A stretch of 44,283 nt of DNA from NCBI GenBank assembly GCA_003485325.1, contig DMZI01000032.1, positions 64,373 to 108,655 on the forward strand, in the 5' to 3' direction. The notes beneath the pieces were generated by a model. It saw nothing but the letters and a program-made list of their open reading frames with translations, was not told the origin of the DNA and did not search any database. This DNA is from Desulfotomaculum sp. GTDB lineage: Bacteria > Bacillota > Desulfotomaculia > Desulfotomaculales > Nap2-2B. The number at the start of each line of letters is the position of its first letter. Position 1 is the stretch's first letter. Positions 33,227-40,656 of this stretch are shown here, piece after piece. The position numbers and the translations under genes are program-made.

Positions 33227-34492
33227 ATGCTTGATTTGAAATTTGTCCGCAGCCACCCTGAGATTGTTAAAGAAGCCCTCCAAAAAAGAGGGGCCGGGAT
33301 AGGCCTGGAAAGCTTTCTGGAGGCGGATAATAACTGGCGGAAAGTCCTTGCCTCTGCCGAAAGCTTGAAGGGAAAGCGCAATATTGTTTCCATGGAGATC
33401 GCCAGGCTTAAAAAGCTCGGCCAGGATGCCCCCGGGCTCGTTTCGGAAATGAAGAAGGTTTCCAGCGAGATCAAGGAACTTGATGAAAAGACGCGCCGGC
33501 TTGAAAAAGAAATCAGGGACAGCCTTTTGGGTATACCGAATATACCTCATGAAAGCGTTCCCCCGGGTTTAAGCTCGGATGACAATGTTGTTGTCCGCGA
33601 ATGGGGCGCCCCCCGGTCATTTGATTTTCCTGTCAAAGCGCACTGGGAAATTGGCGAGCTTCATGAGATGCTGGATTTTGAAAGAGGGGGAAAAGTCAGC
33701 GGGGCAAGATTTGTTTTTTACCGGGGGACCGGAGCCCTTCTGGAAAGGTCCTTATTTAATTTTTTTCTTGATATCCACACAAGAGACCACGGCTATACGG
33801 AGGTCTTCCCGCCCTTTCTGGTAAACAGCGGCAGCATGTTCGGCACCGGCCAGCTCCCTAAATTCGCCGAAGATATGTTTAAAGTTGAGGGAACAGACTA
33901 TTATCTGATTCCGACGGCGGAAGTTCCCGTAACGAACCTGTACCGCGACGAAATTCTGGACGCTGAGAAACTTCCCCTGAAACACTGCGCATACAGCGCG
34001 TGCTTTCGCGCTGAAGCGGGCGCCGCCGGGCGGGATACCCGGGGTTTAATCCGCCAGCATCAGTTTAATAAAGTTGAACTCGTTAAATTCTGCAGGCCTG
34101 AAGACTCCTATGAGGAACTTGAAAAACTAACTCAGGACGCCGAGCGCATCTTACAGCTTCTTGAACTGCCGTACAGGGTTGTTTCGCTATGCGCCGGCGA
34201 CCTTGGTTTCAGTTCCGCCAAGACTTATGATCTGGAAGTCTGGCTGCCTTCCTACGGGGAATATAAAGAGATTTCTTCATGCAGCAATTTTGTTGATTTC
34301 CAGGCGCGGCGGGCAAACATAAGGTTTCGTCAGGGAAAGGGAAAACCGCAGTTTGTACATACCTTAAACGGTTCGGGACTGGCTGTGGGCCGCACAGTGG
34401 CGGCGGTGCTGGAAAACTACCAGCAGGAGGACGGCGCCGTAAAGGTGCCGGAGGTACTGGTTTCCTATATGCATGGATTAAAGATGATCTAA
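33227..34492 (+). CDS. serS: Seryl-tRNA synthetase
   Basis: A class II synthetase, 421 residues from ATG 33227, giving the family start MLDLKFVRSHPEIV; GGAGG lies about 13 bases upstream. The open frame extends 24 codons further without support. The N-terminal coiled coil spans about 30-105. Motif 2 (CFRAEAGAAGRDTRGLIRQHQFNKVEL) and motif 3 (LNGSGLAVGRTVAAVLEN) are present. It ends the serine operon and charges serine made by its two upstream neighbours. Confidence 0.97.
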   Translation: MLDLKFVRSHPEIVKEALQKRGAGIGLESFLEADNNWRKVLASAESLKGKRNIVSMEIARLKKLGQDAPGLVSEMKKVSSEIKELDEKTRRLEKEIRDSLLGIPNIPHESVPPGLSSDDNVVVREWGAPRSFDFPVKAHWEIGELHEMLDFERGGKVSGARFVFYRGTGALLERSLFNFFLDIHTRDHGYTEVFPPFLVNSGSMFGTGQLPKFAEDMFKVEGTDYYLIPTAEVPVTNLYRDEILDAEKLPLKHCAYSACFRAEAGAAGRDTRGLIRQHQFNKVELVKFCRPEDSYEELEKLTQDAERILQLLELPYRVVSLCAGDLGFSSAKTYDLEVWLPSYGEYKEISSCSNFVDFQARRANIRFRQGKGKPQFVHTLNGSGLAVGRTVAAVLENYQQEDGAVKVPEVLVSYMHGLKMI

Positions 34493-34829
34493 TAGAGTAG
34501 GCCGCCGTATTCACCGCTCGCTAAATGCTTCGTGCCGGCGCCGCCAATCGGCTTGCTTCGGACAGGGCTAGGCGATGCTGCAAAGGCGGCAAGACAGGCA
34601 GCAGATGAAGAAATACTATAGACTGAGATAAACCCTTTACTATTTAAGAAACTACTAGTGTGCCGCTGGTTTCGCATCGCGGCCCTGTAGCCGAAGCTGC
34701 GCCGGGTCGCTGCAGCGGCACTTCGCAAAATCGCTCACTTATGAATAACGGCGTCCTAATTTATAGGTAGGTAAGCATTCTTCAATGCAAGTTAATTTTC
34801 AGAGTGGTATTTGGCTTTCTTAGGATTTG
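34493..34829. other. Convergent serS-parB intergenic region with repeats
   Basis: About 340 bases. It holds the dispersed repeat copy B (34501-34547) and a long imperfect hairpin whose outer arms GTGCCGCTG and CAGCGGCAC lie at 34660-34668 and 34713-34721. A minus-strand open frame of 79 codons crosses it but shows no family signature. Confidence 0.55.
34501..34547 (-). repeat. Dispersed intergenic repeat, copy B
   Basis: Read on the minus strand this matches copy A at 9662-9709 over about 41 of 48 positions with one gap. It starts 9 bp after the serS stop. Confidence 0.7.
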
Positions 34830-35705
34830 CTAAAGGTTATGTTTCACGTGAAACATTTCCAGGATTTTTTCCAAGTGGTCTGTATCTTTAAAGTTTATTT
34901 CTATTTTCCCGCCCCCGTTTACGGAGGCTTTTATTTTTGTTTTTGCCTGCAGCATGTTTTGCAGCTTTTTCTCTTTTTCGCTGTAATTCAAAAACTGTTC
35001 GCTTTTGGCCTTACCGGGCGCTGTTTTGGCTGCCAGGCTAAGGTTCATATTCTTAACCAGATTTTCAGTCTGGCGCACATTCAGCTTGTTCGTAATAATT
35101 TTTTCCGCCGCCTTAAGCTGCCTTGCGGAAGAACTGAGGGCCAGCAGAGCTCTGGCATGGCCAGGGGTTAGCAGGCCTTCTTCCAGCATTTTTTTAATCT
35201 CTTCAGGGAGGTCCAGCAAACGGAGCGCATTGGCGATAAAAGGCCTGCTCTTGCCCGCTTTTTTTGATATTTCCTCCTGGGTATAACGGTGTTTCGTCGC
35301 CAACTGGTCGTAAGCTTTTGCCTCTTCAATCGGGTTAAGGTCCTGACGCTGGATATTTTCAATAAGTGAAACCACCGCCGCTTCGTTATCATCAAGATAT
35401 TTCACGATAGCGTTAATTTTTTTAAGCCCTGCAGCCTGGCATGCCCGGAACCTTCTTTCCCCGGCGATAAGTTCATATCCGTCGGGTATCTCCCGGACCA
35501 GTACCGGCTGGAGCATCCCGTGTTCTTTAATAGAGAGAGCCAGGGAAGCAATTGTTTCCTTTTTAAAGTCTCCCCTGGTCTGGGAAGGGCCGGGCCTGAT
35601 CAGATTAATATTTATTTCCCGGACAGCCTTCTGGCTGCTGTTAGCGCCCATGTTCTCCGGGATGAGAGCGTCCAACCCCCGCCCAAGGCCTTTTTTAAGA
35701 ACCAA
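34830..35705 (-). CDS. parB: Chromosome partitioning protein ParB/Spo0J
   Basis: A 291-residue ParB. The N-terminal CTPase/ParB-N domain has IRPGPSQTRGDF and the GERRFRACQAAGL motif. The central HTH includes YTQEEISKKAGKSRPFIANALRLL, and a C-terminal dimerisation region follows. The last residues, MFHVKHNL, are encoded by a perfect parS site, so the gene carries its own binding site. It follows parA by 17 bp. Confidence 0.96.
   Translation of the reverse strand: MVLKKGLGRGLDALIPENMGANSSQKAVREININLIRPGPSQTRGDFKKETIASLALSIKEHGMLQPVLVREIPDGYELIAGERRFRACQAAGLKKINAIVKYLDDNEAAVVSLIENIQRQDLNPIEEAKAYDQLATKHRYTQEEISKKAGKSRPFIANALRLLDLPEEIKKMLEEGLLTPGHARALLALSSSARQLKAAEKIITNKLNVRQTENLVKNMNLSLAAKTAPGKAKSEQFLNYSEKEKKLQNMLQAKTKIKASVNGGGKIEINFKDTDHLEKILEMFHVKHNL
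34840..34855. promoter_or_regulatory. parS centromere site inside parB
   Basis: TGTTTCACGTGAAACA is a perfect 16-bp palindrome matching the Firmicutes parS consensus. It is translated within parB as FHVKH. ParB should nucleate here and spread to load SMC near the origin. Confidence 0.95.
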
Positions 35706-35722
35706 TTAAGCCGCCCCCTTTT

Positions 35723-36484
35723 TTATAAGTAGTCAAGAAGTTCTTTGGCAAGTTCGTAGTACATTTCAGCGCCGCGGGATCTCCTGTCATGCATCATGAC
35801 CGGCTTTCCGTGGCTGGGCGCCTCACTGAGGCGCACATTCCGGGGGATAATCGTCCTGAATACCTTTCCCTTGAAAAACCTTTTTACTTCGTCGACCACC
35901 TGTATACTTAAGTTTGTCCTGCCGTCGAACATAGTCAGCAAAACGCCTTCAATTTCAAGATTTTCATTTAAACGCTGCTTAATCAATTGAATGGTATTGA
36001 CCAGATAGCTCAAACCTTCCAAGGCGTAATACTCGCATTGAATCGGAATTAGAACGGAGTCGGCGGCCGCCAGCGCGTTAACGGTCAGTAAACCTAAAGA
36101 CGGCGGGCAATCAATAATAATATAATCAAAATCCTCTTTTCTTTTTTGAATTTGTTTTTTAAGAAGGTTTTCCCTGTCGGGGATGCCGACCAGTTCTATT
36201 TCAGCGCCGGCCAGCTGAATGCTGGAAGGAATGATAAAAAGCTCTCCCGGCTTTGCTTTTTGCCAGACATCCTCGGCAGGCGCCCCCTCGATCAACATGT
36301 TGTAAATTGTTTTGCCGAGCTTCTTTTGGTTTATTCCGAGGCCGCTGGTAGTATTGGCCTGGGGATCAAGATCGATGAGCAGTACTTTTTTACCGAGCAG
36401 CGCCAGCCAGGCCGACAGGTTGACCGTTGTCGTCGTTTTACCGACCCCGCCTTTTTGATTGGCTACGGCTATTTCTTTGCCCAA
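35723..36484 (-). CDS. parA: Chromosome partitioning ATPase ParA/Soj
   Basis: A 253-residue ParA/Soj with the deviant Walker A KGGVGKTTT (signature Lys10 and Lys15) and Walker B IIIDCPPSLG. I choose TTG 36484 (MGKEIAVANQKGG) because GGAAGTG lies upstream and the length then equals typical Soj; five more codons are open upstream. It binds DNA non-specifically as an ATP dimer and is cycled by ParB. It also influences DnaA in Bacillus. Confidence 0.95.
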   Translation of the reverse strand: MGKEIAVANQKGGVGKTTTTVNLSAWLALLGKKVLLIDLDPQANTTSGLGINQKKLGKTIYNMLIEGAPAEDVWQKAKPGELFIIPSSIQLAGAEIELVGIPDRENLLKKQIQKRKEDFDYIIIDCPPSLGLLTVNALAAADSVLIPIQCEYYALEGLSYLVNTIQLIKQRLNENLEIEGVLLTMFDGRTNLSIQVVDEVKRFFKGKVFRTIIPRNVRLSEAPSHGKPVMMHDRRSRGAEMYYELAKELLDYL

Positions 36485-36501
36485 GTATAACACTTCCAAT
36501 T

Positions 36502-36529
36502 ATGATAAATAATACCTATTTATTTTCAA
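36502..36529 (-). promoter_or_regulatory. Probable parA promoter
   Basis: On the minus strand TTGAAA (36529-36524) and TATCAT (36507-36502) are spaced by 16 bases, directly before the parA ribosome-binding site. The spacing would give a very short leader. Confidence 0.5.
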
Positions 36530-36619
36530 CGGTTATACCATATATTCCTTCTTGAAATTATTTAATAAGGCAAAAAAAACAGCCGCTTCACGCCGCTTTT
36601 AGTTTTTTAGATTCTTCAT

Positions 36620-36657
36620 AAAAAACTTACTGGCCTCCCTTTATTTGGGCAGGCCAG
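36620..36657 (-). terminator. Terminator of the tRNA-Ser pair
   Basis: CTGGCCT (36630-36636) pairs with AGGCCAG (36651-36657). On the minus strand AAGTTTTTTAT follows, just downstream of tRNA-Ser(GCU). Confidence 0.8.
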
Positions 36658-36668
36658 CCGACAAATGA

Positions 36669-36763
36669 TGGCGGAGAGAGCGGGATTCGAACCCGCGACA
36701 CAGGTTTTAGCCCATGTAATCGCTTAGCAGGCGATCGCCTTAAGCCGACTCGGCCATCTCTCC
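36669..36763 (-). tRNA. tRNA-Ser (anticodon GCU)
   Basis: Minus strand: acceptor GGAGAGA/TCTCTCC, discriminator G, encoded CCA, a long variable arm, anticodon loop CTGCTAA. Its GCCA end matches the TGGC bulge of the serine T-box. Confidence 0.95.
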
Positions 36764-36777
36764 ATAATTTTTATACC

Positions 36778-36869
36778 TGGCGGAGGGAGTGGGATTCGAA
36801 CCCACGGGGCCCGTAAATGAACCCAACAGTTTTCAAGACTGCCTCCTTCAACCGCTCGGACACCCCTCC
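36778..36869 (-). tRNA. tRNA-Ser (anticodon UGA)
   Basis: Minus strand: acceptor GGAGGGG/TCCCTCC (one G-U), discriminator G, encoded CCA, a long variable arm, anticodon loop CTTGAAA. It is transcribed ahead of tRNA-Ser(GCU). Confidence 0.95.
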
Positions 36870-36930
36870 TGTTTAGATCACGCATAATAAAGTATAATAT
36901 CCAGCCCCGGTATTGTCAATCAGCCGCTTT

Positions 36931-37413
36931 CTATCCTATATATTTACCCCGGTACATGATCATCGGTTTTAAATTTTCTTTGCCAACATCCGCCGCAACC
37001 ACCTCACCGACAAACAGCGTACGGCCGCCCGCAGGGTATTGGGCAACCACTTTGCATTCCATATTAGCCAGGCATCCGGCCAGGCGGGGAACCTTGACCA
37101 CAGTGGACGGGACCGTTTCGATCTTAAGCTGTTTAATTTTATCGACATTCCGTCCGGAACGGGAGCCGCAGACGGCGGCAATTTCTTTTTGTTCCGAACT
37201 AAGAATGCTGACCATAAATTCGCCTGTTTCGGAAATCATATTGTGAGTGTACCTTGATTTATCGATAGAGATAACCAACTGCAGCGGGTTGGCGCTGATC
37301 TGGGTTATCCAGGCCACGGTCATTATGTTATGCTTTTCGTTCTCTATAGCACCAACCAGGCAAACCGGCCAGACCAGGCTCCGGGCAGCCAGGTTGATGA
37401 AATCCTTATCCAA
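36931..37413 (-). CDS. Flavin reductase-like / flavoredoxin-type protein
   Basis: A 160-residue FMN-binding split-barrel protein. The LVWPVCLVGA and MTVAWITQISANPLQLVISI segments, the FMN-contacting THNMISETGEFMVSI region, and GRTLFVGEVVAA are typical of the flavin_reduct/flavoredoxin family. I choose TTG 37413 because GGAGG lies 9 bases upstream; a GTG two codons earlier sits too close to it, and the open frame runs much further without support. The electron partner is unknown. Confidence 0.85.
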   Translation of the reverse strand: MDKDFINLAARSLVWPVCLVGAIENEKHNIMTVAWITQISANPLQLVISIDKSRYTHNMISETGEFMVSILSSEQKEIAAVCGSRSGRNVDKIKQLKIETVPSTVVKVPRLAGCLANMECKVVAQYPAGGRTLFVGEVVAADVGKENLKPMIMYRGKYIG

Positions 37414-37534
37414 TTTCACACACCTCCAGTTTATTAATACACGCAGGAATTGCCAAATCCTGCTTTGGAAAACAAAAAACTTTAAAATATAATATGCCCT
37501 GTTTGAACTCATTTTGACACGGGTTTTAAAATGG

Positions 37535-38206
37535 TCAATCAGTAAGAAGAGCAATATCATTCTTTTTTTCTTTTGCTTTATACAGAGCTTGATCAGCAAT
37601 TTTAACAATTTGGTCTTGGCCGATAACCGAACCTTCTTTTATTGCAGCCACTCCAATACTGGCGCTAATTTTGAGAGTACGGCCTTCGTATGAAAAATGG
37701 TGATTATTTACTACCATTCTAATTCTGTCCGCAATTTTAAGGGTCTCTTCCGGCTCAGTTTGGAAAAGAATCACCGTGAATTCTTCTCCGCCCCACCTGG
37801 CGACCAGGTCATTTTTTCTTGTGCAGAATCGAAGGATTTCGGCAAATTGTTGTAATACCATATCGCCTGCCATGTGCCCAAATGTGTCATTTATGCATTT
37901 GAAATTGTCAATGTCTATTAGAAGCAGGGATATTAAACCTTTTAATTTTAAACCGGACAATTTTTCATTAAAATATTTTCTGTTATAGAGGCCGGTTAGT
38001 ATGTCGATATGCGCCTGCCGGCGCAATTCTTTTATTTGGACGACGTACATCGTACTGATTAAAGTCTGGATAATTACAAATGAAACCCAGAGCAGGACCT
38101 GATTGAGGCTGCTCTGACTACCTATTAAAAATGTGATCAGCCCGAAAATCAGCCAGCCGGCCAATAAGATAACTATAGGCGCATGTTTATAGGCTTTGTT
38201 TTTCAT
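37535..38206 (-). CDS. Membrane-anchored diguanylate cyclase (GGDEF)
   Basis: A 223-residue protein: two membrane helices (about 10-29 and 34-57) joined by a very short loop, then a single GGDEF domain. The active motif is GGEEF (139-143), with DIDNFKCINDTFGH as the metal/substrate helix, so c-di-GMP synthesis is expected. The inhibitory I-site RKND (130-133) lies exactly five residues before GGEEF, indicating product feedback. ATG 38206 has GGTGG 5 bases upstream. There is no extracellular sensor domain. Confidence 0.92.
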   Translation of the reverse strand: MKNKAYKHAPIVILLAGWLIFGLITFLIGSQSSLNQVLLWVSFVIIQTLISTMYVVQIKELRRQAHIDILTGLYNRKYFNEKLSGLKLKGLISLLLIDIDNFKCINDTFGHMAGDMVLQQFAEILRFCTRKNDLVARWGGEEFTVILFQTEPEETLKIADRIRMVVNNHHFSYEGRTLKISASIGVAAIKEGSVIGQDQIVKIADQALYKAKEKKNDIALLTD

Positions 38207-38406
38207 TAAAACCACCGGTAACAGTTCCCTCCCCCGCTATAAAAGTTATAGACATAATTTTACATTAAATGTTGGCTTATGGCAAATATTATTTATATGC
38301 ATCGGGCATATTCAGGCAGGGCCTGAACTCAGATACAGTATTCATAAAGTGGGAGTGAACGAAAATAGAAAGAAAAGAGATAGATAATAAAAATATAGGT
38401 CAGAGA

Positions 38407-38751
38407 ATGCGCCGCGAGAGAGAAAAACTAAGGCTTTCACGGGAAGAGTTTGCGGAAATCATAGGACTTTCGGATTACTATGTCGGTCAGCTGGAACGGG
38501 GGGAAAGACAAATGAGCCTTCCCGTTTTCGTGAAAGTGGCCGGCTGCTTGCATGTTTCTTTGGATTACCTGGTCTGGGGCAAGAACTCCCTTAGTGATAA
38601 ATATATCTATGATGAAAGCATCCCTTACGAGACATCTCAGAACAACCAAGATATGGAGATAGAAGAATTAATCGGGAAGCTCTCACCGAAAGAACTCGAG
38701 TTAATCAAAAAGGTTATCAAAGCCATTATTCCTTACCTGGGCAAAGATTAA
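38407..38751 (+). CDS. XRE-family HTH regulator
   Basis: A 114-residue regulator with an N-terminal Cro/CI-type HTH (about 1-57; SREEFAEIIGLSDYYVGQLERGER) and a helical tail with SPKELELIKKVIKAIIPYL. The frame continues upstream of ATG 38407 as IDNKNIGQR, which looks like the first HTH helix, but has no ATG/GTG/TTG before the stop at 38356. A GGGAG stands about 9 bases before an in-frame ATA at 38365. Either a rare start is used or the N-terminus is damaged. Target unknown. Confidence 0.8.
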   Translation: MRREREKLRLSREEFAEIIGLSDYYVGQLERGERQMSLPVFVKVAGCLHVSLDYLVWGKNSLSDKYIYDESIPYETSQNNQDMEIEELIGKLSPKELELIKKVIKAIIPYLGKD

Positions 38752-38829
38752 GAAAACAGTATACTTTTCCCCGCCTCTTCTTCCTCCAGAATAAACTATC
38801 AAGAAATAAAAAAGAGACATAAAACTCAC

Positions 38830-38933
38830 CAAACTCTTATTCAACTATGGATTGCGGAACGGTTGGAGAAGGAGTCCGATCAAAAGTTGTAATATCAGAA
38901 CTGCAACGAATATAGGAGTCTCCGGGAGGCAAG
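38830..38933 (+). repeat. 104-bp direct repeat, copy 1 (antitoxin relic)
   Basis: It is identical to 39693-39796 except for 3 bases. In one frame it reads TLIQLWIAERLEKESDQKL then stop, the C-terminus of a CopG/BrnA-like ribbon-helix-helix antitoxin. It lies immediately upstream of the module 1 promoter. Confidence 0.9.
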
Positions 38934-38968
38934 AAAGACCCGGCCCTGTATATTCTTGTACTTGTCTC

Positions 38969-38997
38969 TTGCCTATCACCTAAACGTGTGCTATACT
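38969..38997 (+). promoter_or_regulatory. Promoter of toxin-antitoxin module 1
   Basis: TTGCCT (38969-38974), a 17-base spacer and TATACT (38992-38997). Upstream, GGCAAGA and TCTTGCC form an inverted repeat that ends at the -35. Confidence 0.65.
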
Positions 38998-39019
38998 TAA
39001 ATACGTGGAGGTGATTGTA

Positions 39020-39262
39020 ATGGAGCATCAAAATATTACTTTATCCCTGCCTAAGGATATTTTACTAAAAGCAAAACATATTGCTATAGAAAAACAAACT
39101 TCGTTATCCGGTCTTCTGGCCAGAACGCTTGAAGAAATGGTAAAAAAAGAAGATTTGTATAAAAAAGCGCGTGAACGGCACCTGTCAATATTAAACGATG
39201 TTCCTGATCTAGGGACCGCCGGCAGCATAAGCTGGTCCAGGGGAGATATTCATGAACGATAA
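39020..39262 (+). CDS. Ribbon-helix-helix antitoxin, VapB-like (module 1)
   Basis: An 80-residue protein with an N-terminal RHH fold (NITLSLPKDILLKAKHIAIEKQTSLSGLLARTLEEMV) and a short C-terminal tail expected to wrap the toxin. I choose ATG 39020, which has GGAGGTG 6 bases upstream; five more codons are open before it. It should repress its own promoter and neutralise the PIN toxin whose start overlaps by 11 bp. Confidence 0.85.
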   Translation: MEHQNITLSLPKDILLKAKHIAIEKQTSLSGLLARTLEEMVKKEDLYKKARERHLSILNDVPDLGTAGSISWSRGDIHER

Positions 39263-39680
39263 TTCCGGATGGCAGTTCGTGGATACAAATATTCTTGTTT
39301 ATGCTCATGATATCTCCGCAGGAGATAAGCGCATCCGCGCAAAGGACCTGATTAATGAACTTTGGAATTCCAGCCGTGGCAGCATAAGCATTCAAGTACT
39401 GCAGGAGTTTTATGTCACGGTAGTACAAAAGGTAGCCAGGCCGATGCAGCCCCAAATGGCCGCTAAAATAATTTCTGATTTATCGACCTGGAGGTTGCAT
39501 GTGCCGGATGTGAGTGATGTCCTGGAAGCTATTGAAATCCAGCAACGAAACAGGCTATCATTCTGGGATGCCCTGATCATTTGCAGCGCCAAAAAACTTG
39601 GCTGTGATGTGCTTTTGACTGAAGATCTTAATAGCGGCCAGCTTTATGAAGGAATAAAGGCACAAAACCCGTTTGCTTAA
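39252..39680 (+). CDS. vapC: VapC-type PIN-domain ribonuclease toxin (module 1)
   Basis: A 142-residue PIN-domain toxin. The acidic metal site is visible: Asp11 in FVDTNILVYAHD, Glu in VLQEFYV, Asp in FWDALII, Asp in LTEDLNSG. It is expected to cleave RNA (often tRNA or rRNA) when free of antitoxin. Its stop lies 12 bp before the second copy of the 104-bp repeat. Confidence 0.9.
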   Translation: MNDNSGWQFVDTNILVYAHDISAGDKRIRAKDLINELWNSSRGSISIQVLQEFYVTVVQKVARPMQPQMAAKIISDLSTWRLHVPDVSDVLEAIEIQQRNRLSFWDALIICSAKKLGCDVLLTEDLNSGQLYEGIKAQNPFA

Positions 39681-39692
39681 AGCATTCCTTAT

Positions 39693-39796
39693 CAAACTCT
39701 TATTCAACTATGGATTGCGGAACGGTTGGAGAAGGAGTCCGATCAAAAGTTGTAATATCAGAATTGCAACGAATATAGGAAACTCCGGGAGGCAAG
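39693..39796 (+). repeat. 104-bp direct repeat, copy 2 (antitoxin relic)
   Basis: Second copy; together with 38830-38933 it brackets module 1. Just upstream it extends the relic frame to SIPYQTLIQLW, the fuller family motif. Its right end leads into an inverted repeat and the module 2 promoter. Confidence 0.9.
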
Positions 39797-39819
39797 CAAG
39801 ATCCTTCCCTACTTGCTTG
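39793..39819. repeat. REP-like inverted repeat
   Basis: CAAGCAAG (39793-39800) and CTTGCTTG (39812-39819) are perfect 8-bp inverted repeats around ATCCTTCCCTA. The sequence resembles the REP-like copy at 40547-40571 and overlaps the -35 of module 2. Confidence 0.6.
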
Positions 39820-39845
39820 ACAGACCAATTTTGGTGGTATACATT
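39817..39845 (+). promoter_or_regulatory. Promoter of toxin-antitoxin module 2
   Basis: A perfect TTGACA (39817-39822), a 17-base spacer and TACATT (39840-39845), about 40 bp before the antitoxin. The -35 lies in the REP-like inverted repeat. Confidence 0.6.
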
Positions 39846-39885
39846 TATGTTATCGATATTATTATTGTAAAGGGAGGCGCAGATT

Positions 39886-40095
39886 ATGGCTGAGGTAGTG
39901 GTATCCAGTAAGTACCAGATTGTTATTCCCGCTGAGGTTCGCAAGTCGTTGAGTATTAAGAAAGGCCAGAAGCTGCAACTTATAGTTGAAAACAACGGCA
40001 TCAGGCTGATCCCAACCATGCCTCTTTCTGAAATGCGCGGTTTTCTGCGTGGAATGGATACAAAAATAGAGCGGGATGAGGAGGAGCGATTTTGA
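39886..40095 (+). CDS. AbrB-type antitoxin (module 2)
   Basis: A 69-residue swapped-hairpin (SpoVT/AbrB) DNA-binding protein. VSSKYQIVIPAEVRKSLSIKKGQKLQL is the conserved N-terminal half, and an acidic C-terminal tail follows for toxin binding. GGGAGG precedes the ATG. Its stop overlaps the toxin start as TTGA. Confidence 0.9.
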   Translation: MAEVVVSSKYQIVIPAEVRKSLSIKKGQKLQLIVENNGIRLIPTMPLSEMRGFLRGMDTKIERDEEERF

Positions 40096-40472
40096 TTGTA
40101 ATAGATTCCTGCGGTTGGATCGAATATCTTGCCGACGGTCCGCTGGCAGATGATTACGCTCCTTATTTTGCCATACCGGATGAGATCGTTACACCATCAA
40201 TAGTGGTTTATGAAGTAACCAAAAAAATCTGGCGGAAACAGGGTAAAGAAAAGACTGTATTTATAGTTGCACAGATGCAGCAAACAAAAATTATTCCTTT
40301 TGATCATCATTTAGCCGTTGCTGCTGCTGAAGTTTCCCTTCTCCGGGGTTTGCCCATGGCTGACGCGATTGTCTATACGACTGGTATGGAGTGCGGTTGC
40401 AAGGTGGTTACCGGTGACCGCCATTTTAAAGATCTACCCGGTGTAGTGTTTATAAGTGAAGAGAATGCTTGA
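40092..40472 (+). CDS. vapC: VapC-type PIN-domain toxin (module 2)
   Basis: A 126-residue PIN protein starting at TTG 40092 in a TTGA overlap with the antitoxin. Acidic residues: Asp in VIDSCGWIEYL, Glu in VVYEVTKK, Asp in GLPMADAIVY, Asp in VTGDRHF. This is the IDSCGWIE subgroup commonly paired with AbrB antitoxins. GAGGAG lies a few bases before the start. Confidence 0.9.
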   Translation: MIVIDSCGWIEYLADGPLADDYAPYFAIPDEIVTPSIVVYEVTKKIWRKQGKEKTVFIVAQMQQTKIIPFDHHLAVAAAEVSLLRGLPMADAIVYTTGMECGCKVVTGDRHFKDLPGVVFISEENA

Positions 40473-40546
40473 TTGAAAAAGATATGTTTTGCTTGACGCG
40501 GGTATATTTTATTAGGGTGAGCACAGTATTTTGGGAAAGTCTGCCA

Positions 40547-40571
40547 GGCAAGCAAGAACCGTCCCTACTTG
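40547..40571 (+). repeat. REP-like element, copy 2
   Basis: GGCAAGCAAGAACCGTCCCT followed by ACTTG. It matches the tail of the 104-bp repeat copy 2 (39791-39815) with two changes and contains the AAGAACCGTCCC core found around the RAYT gene. It follows module 2 by about 75 bp. Confidence 0.65.
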
Positions 40572-40613
40572 TCCAACGTGTTCAACGTGTTGGCTTTGCG
40601 TACAGGTGTTGTT

Positions 40614-40656
40614 AAGGCTCAAAAGGCGGCAATAATCCGCCACTTGAGCCTTTTTC
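40614..40656 (+). terminator. Strong terminator after module 2
   Basis: A two-part stem, AAGGCTCAA/TTGAGCCTT plus GGCGG/CCGCC, closes a 7-base loop and is followed by a T tract. It is the strongest terminator in the accessory region. Confidence 0.8.

Noticed and set aside
34489..34728. 79-codon minus-strand open frame between serS and parB
   Set aside because: It overlaps the dispersed repeat and a long hairpin, has no Shine-Dalgarno sequence or family signature, and its composition follows GC-rich structure rather than protein-like sequence.
34827..35171. Plus-strand frame beginning MLKVMFHVKH opposite parB
   Set aside because: It is antisense to the conserved parB gene; the FHVKH similarity arises because parS is a palindrome that reads the same on both strands.
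38830..39796. The 104-bp repeats as a CRISPR array or integron attC sites
   Set aside because: There are only two copies 860 bp apart around a gene pair, with no spacer periodicity, no cas genes and no integrase. They read as gene remnants.
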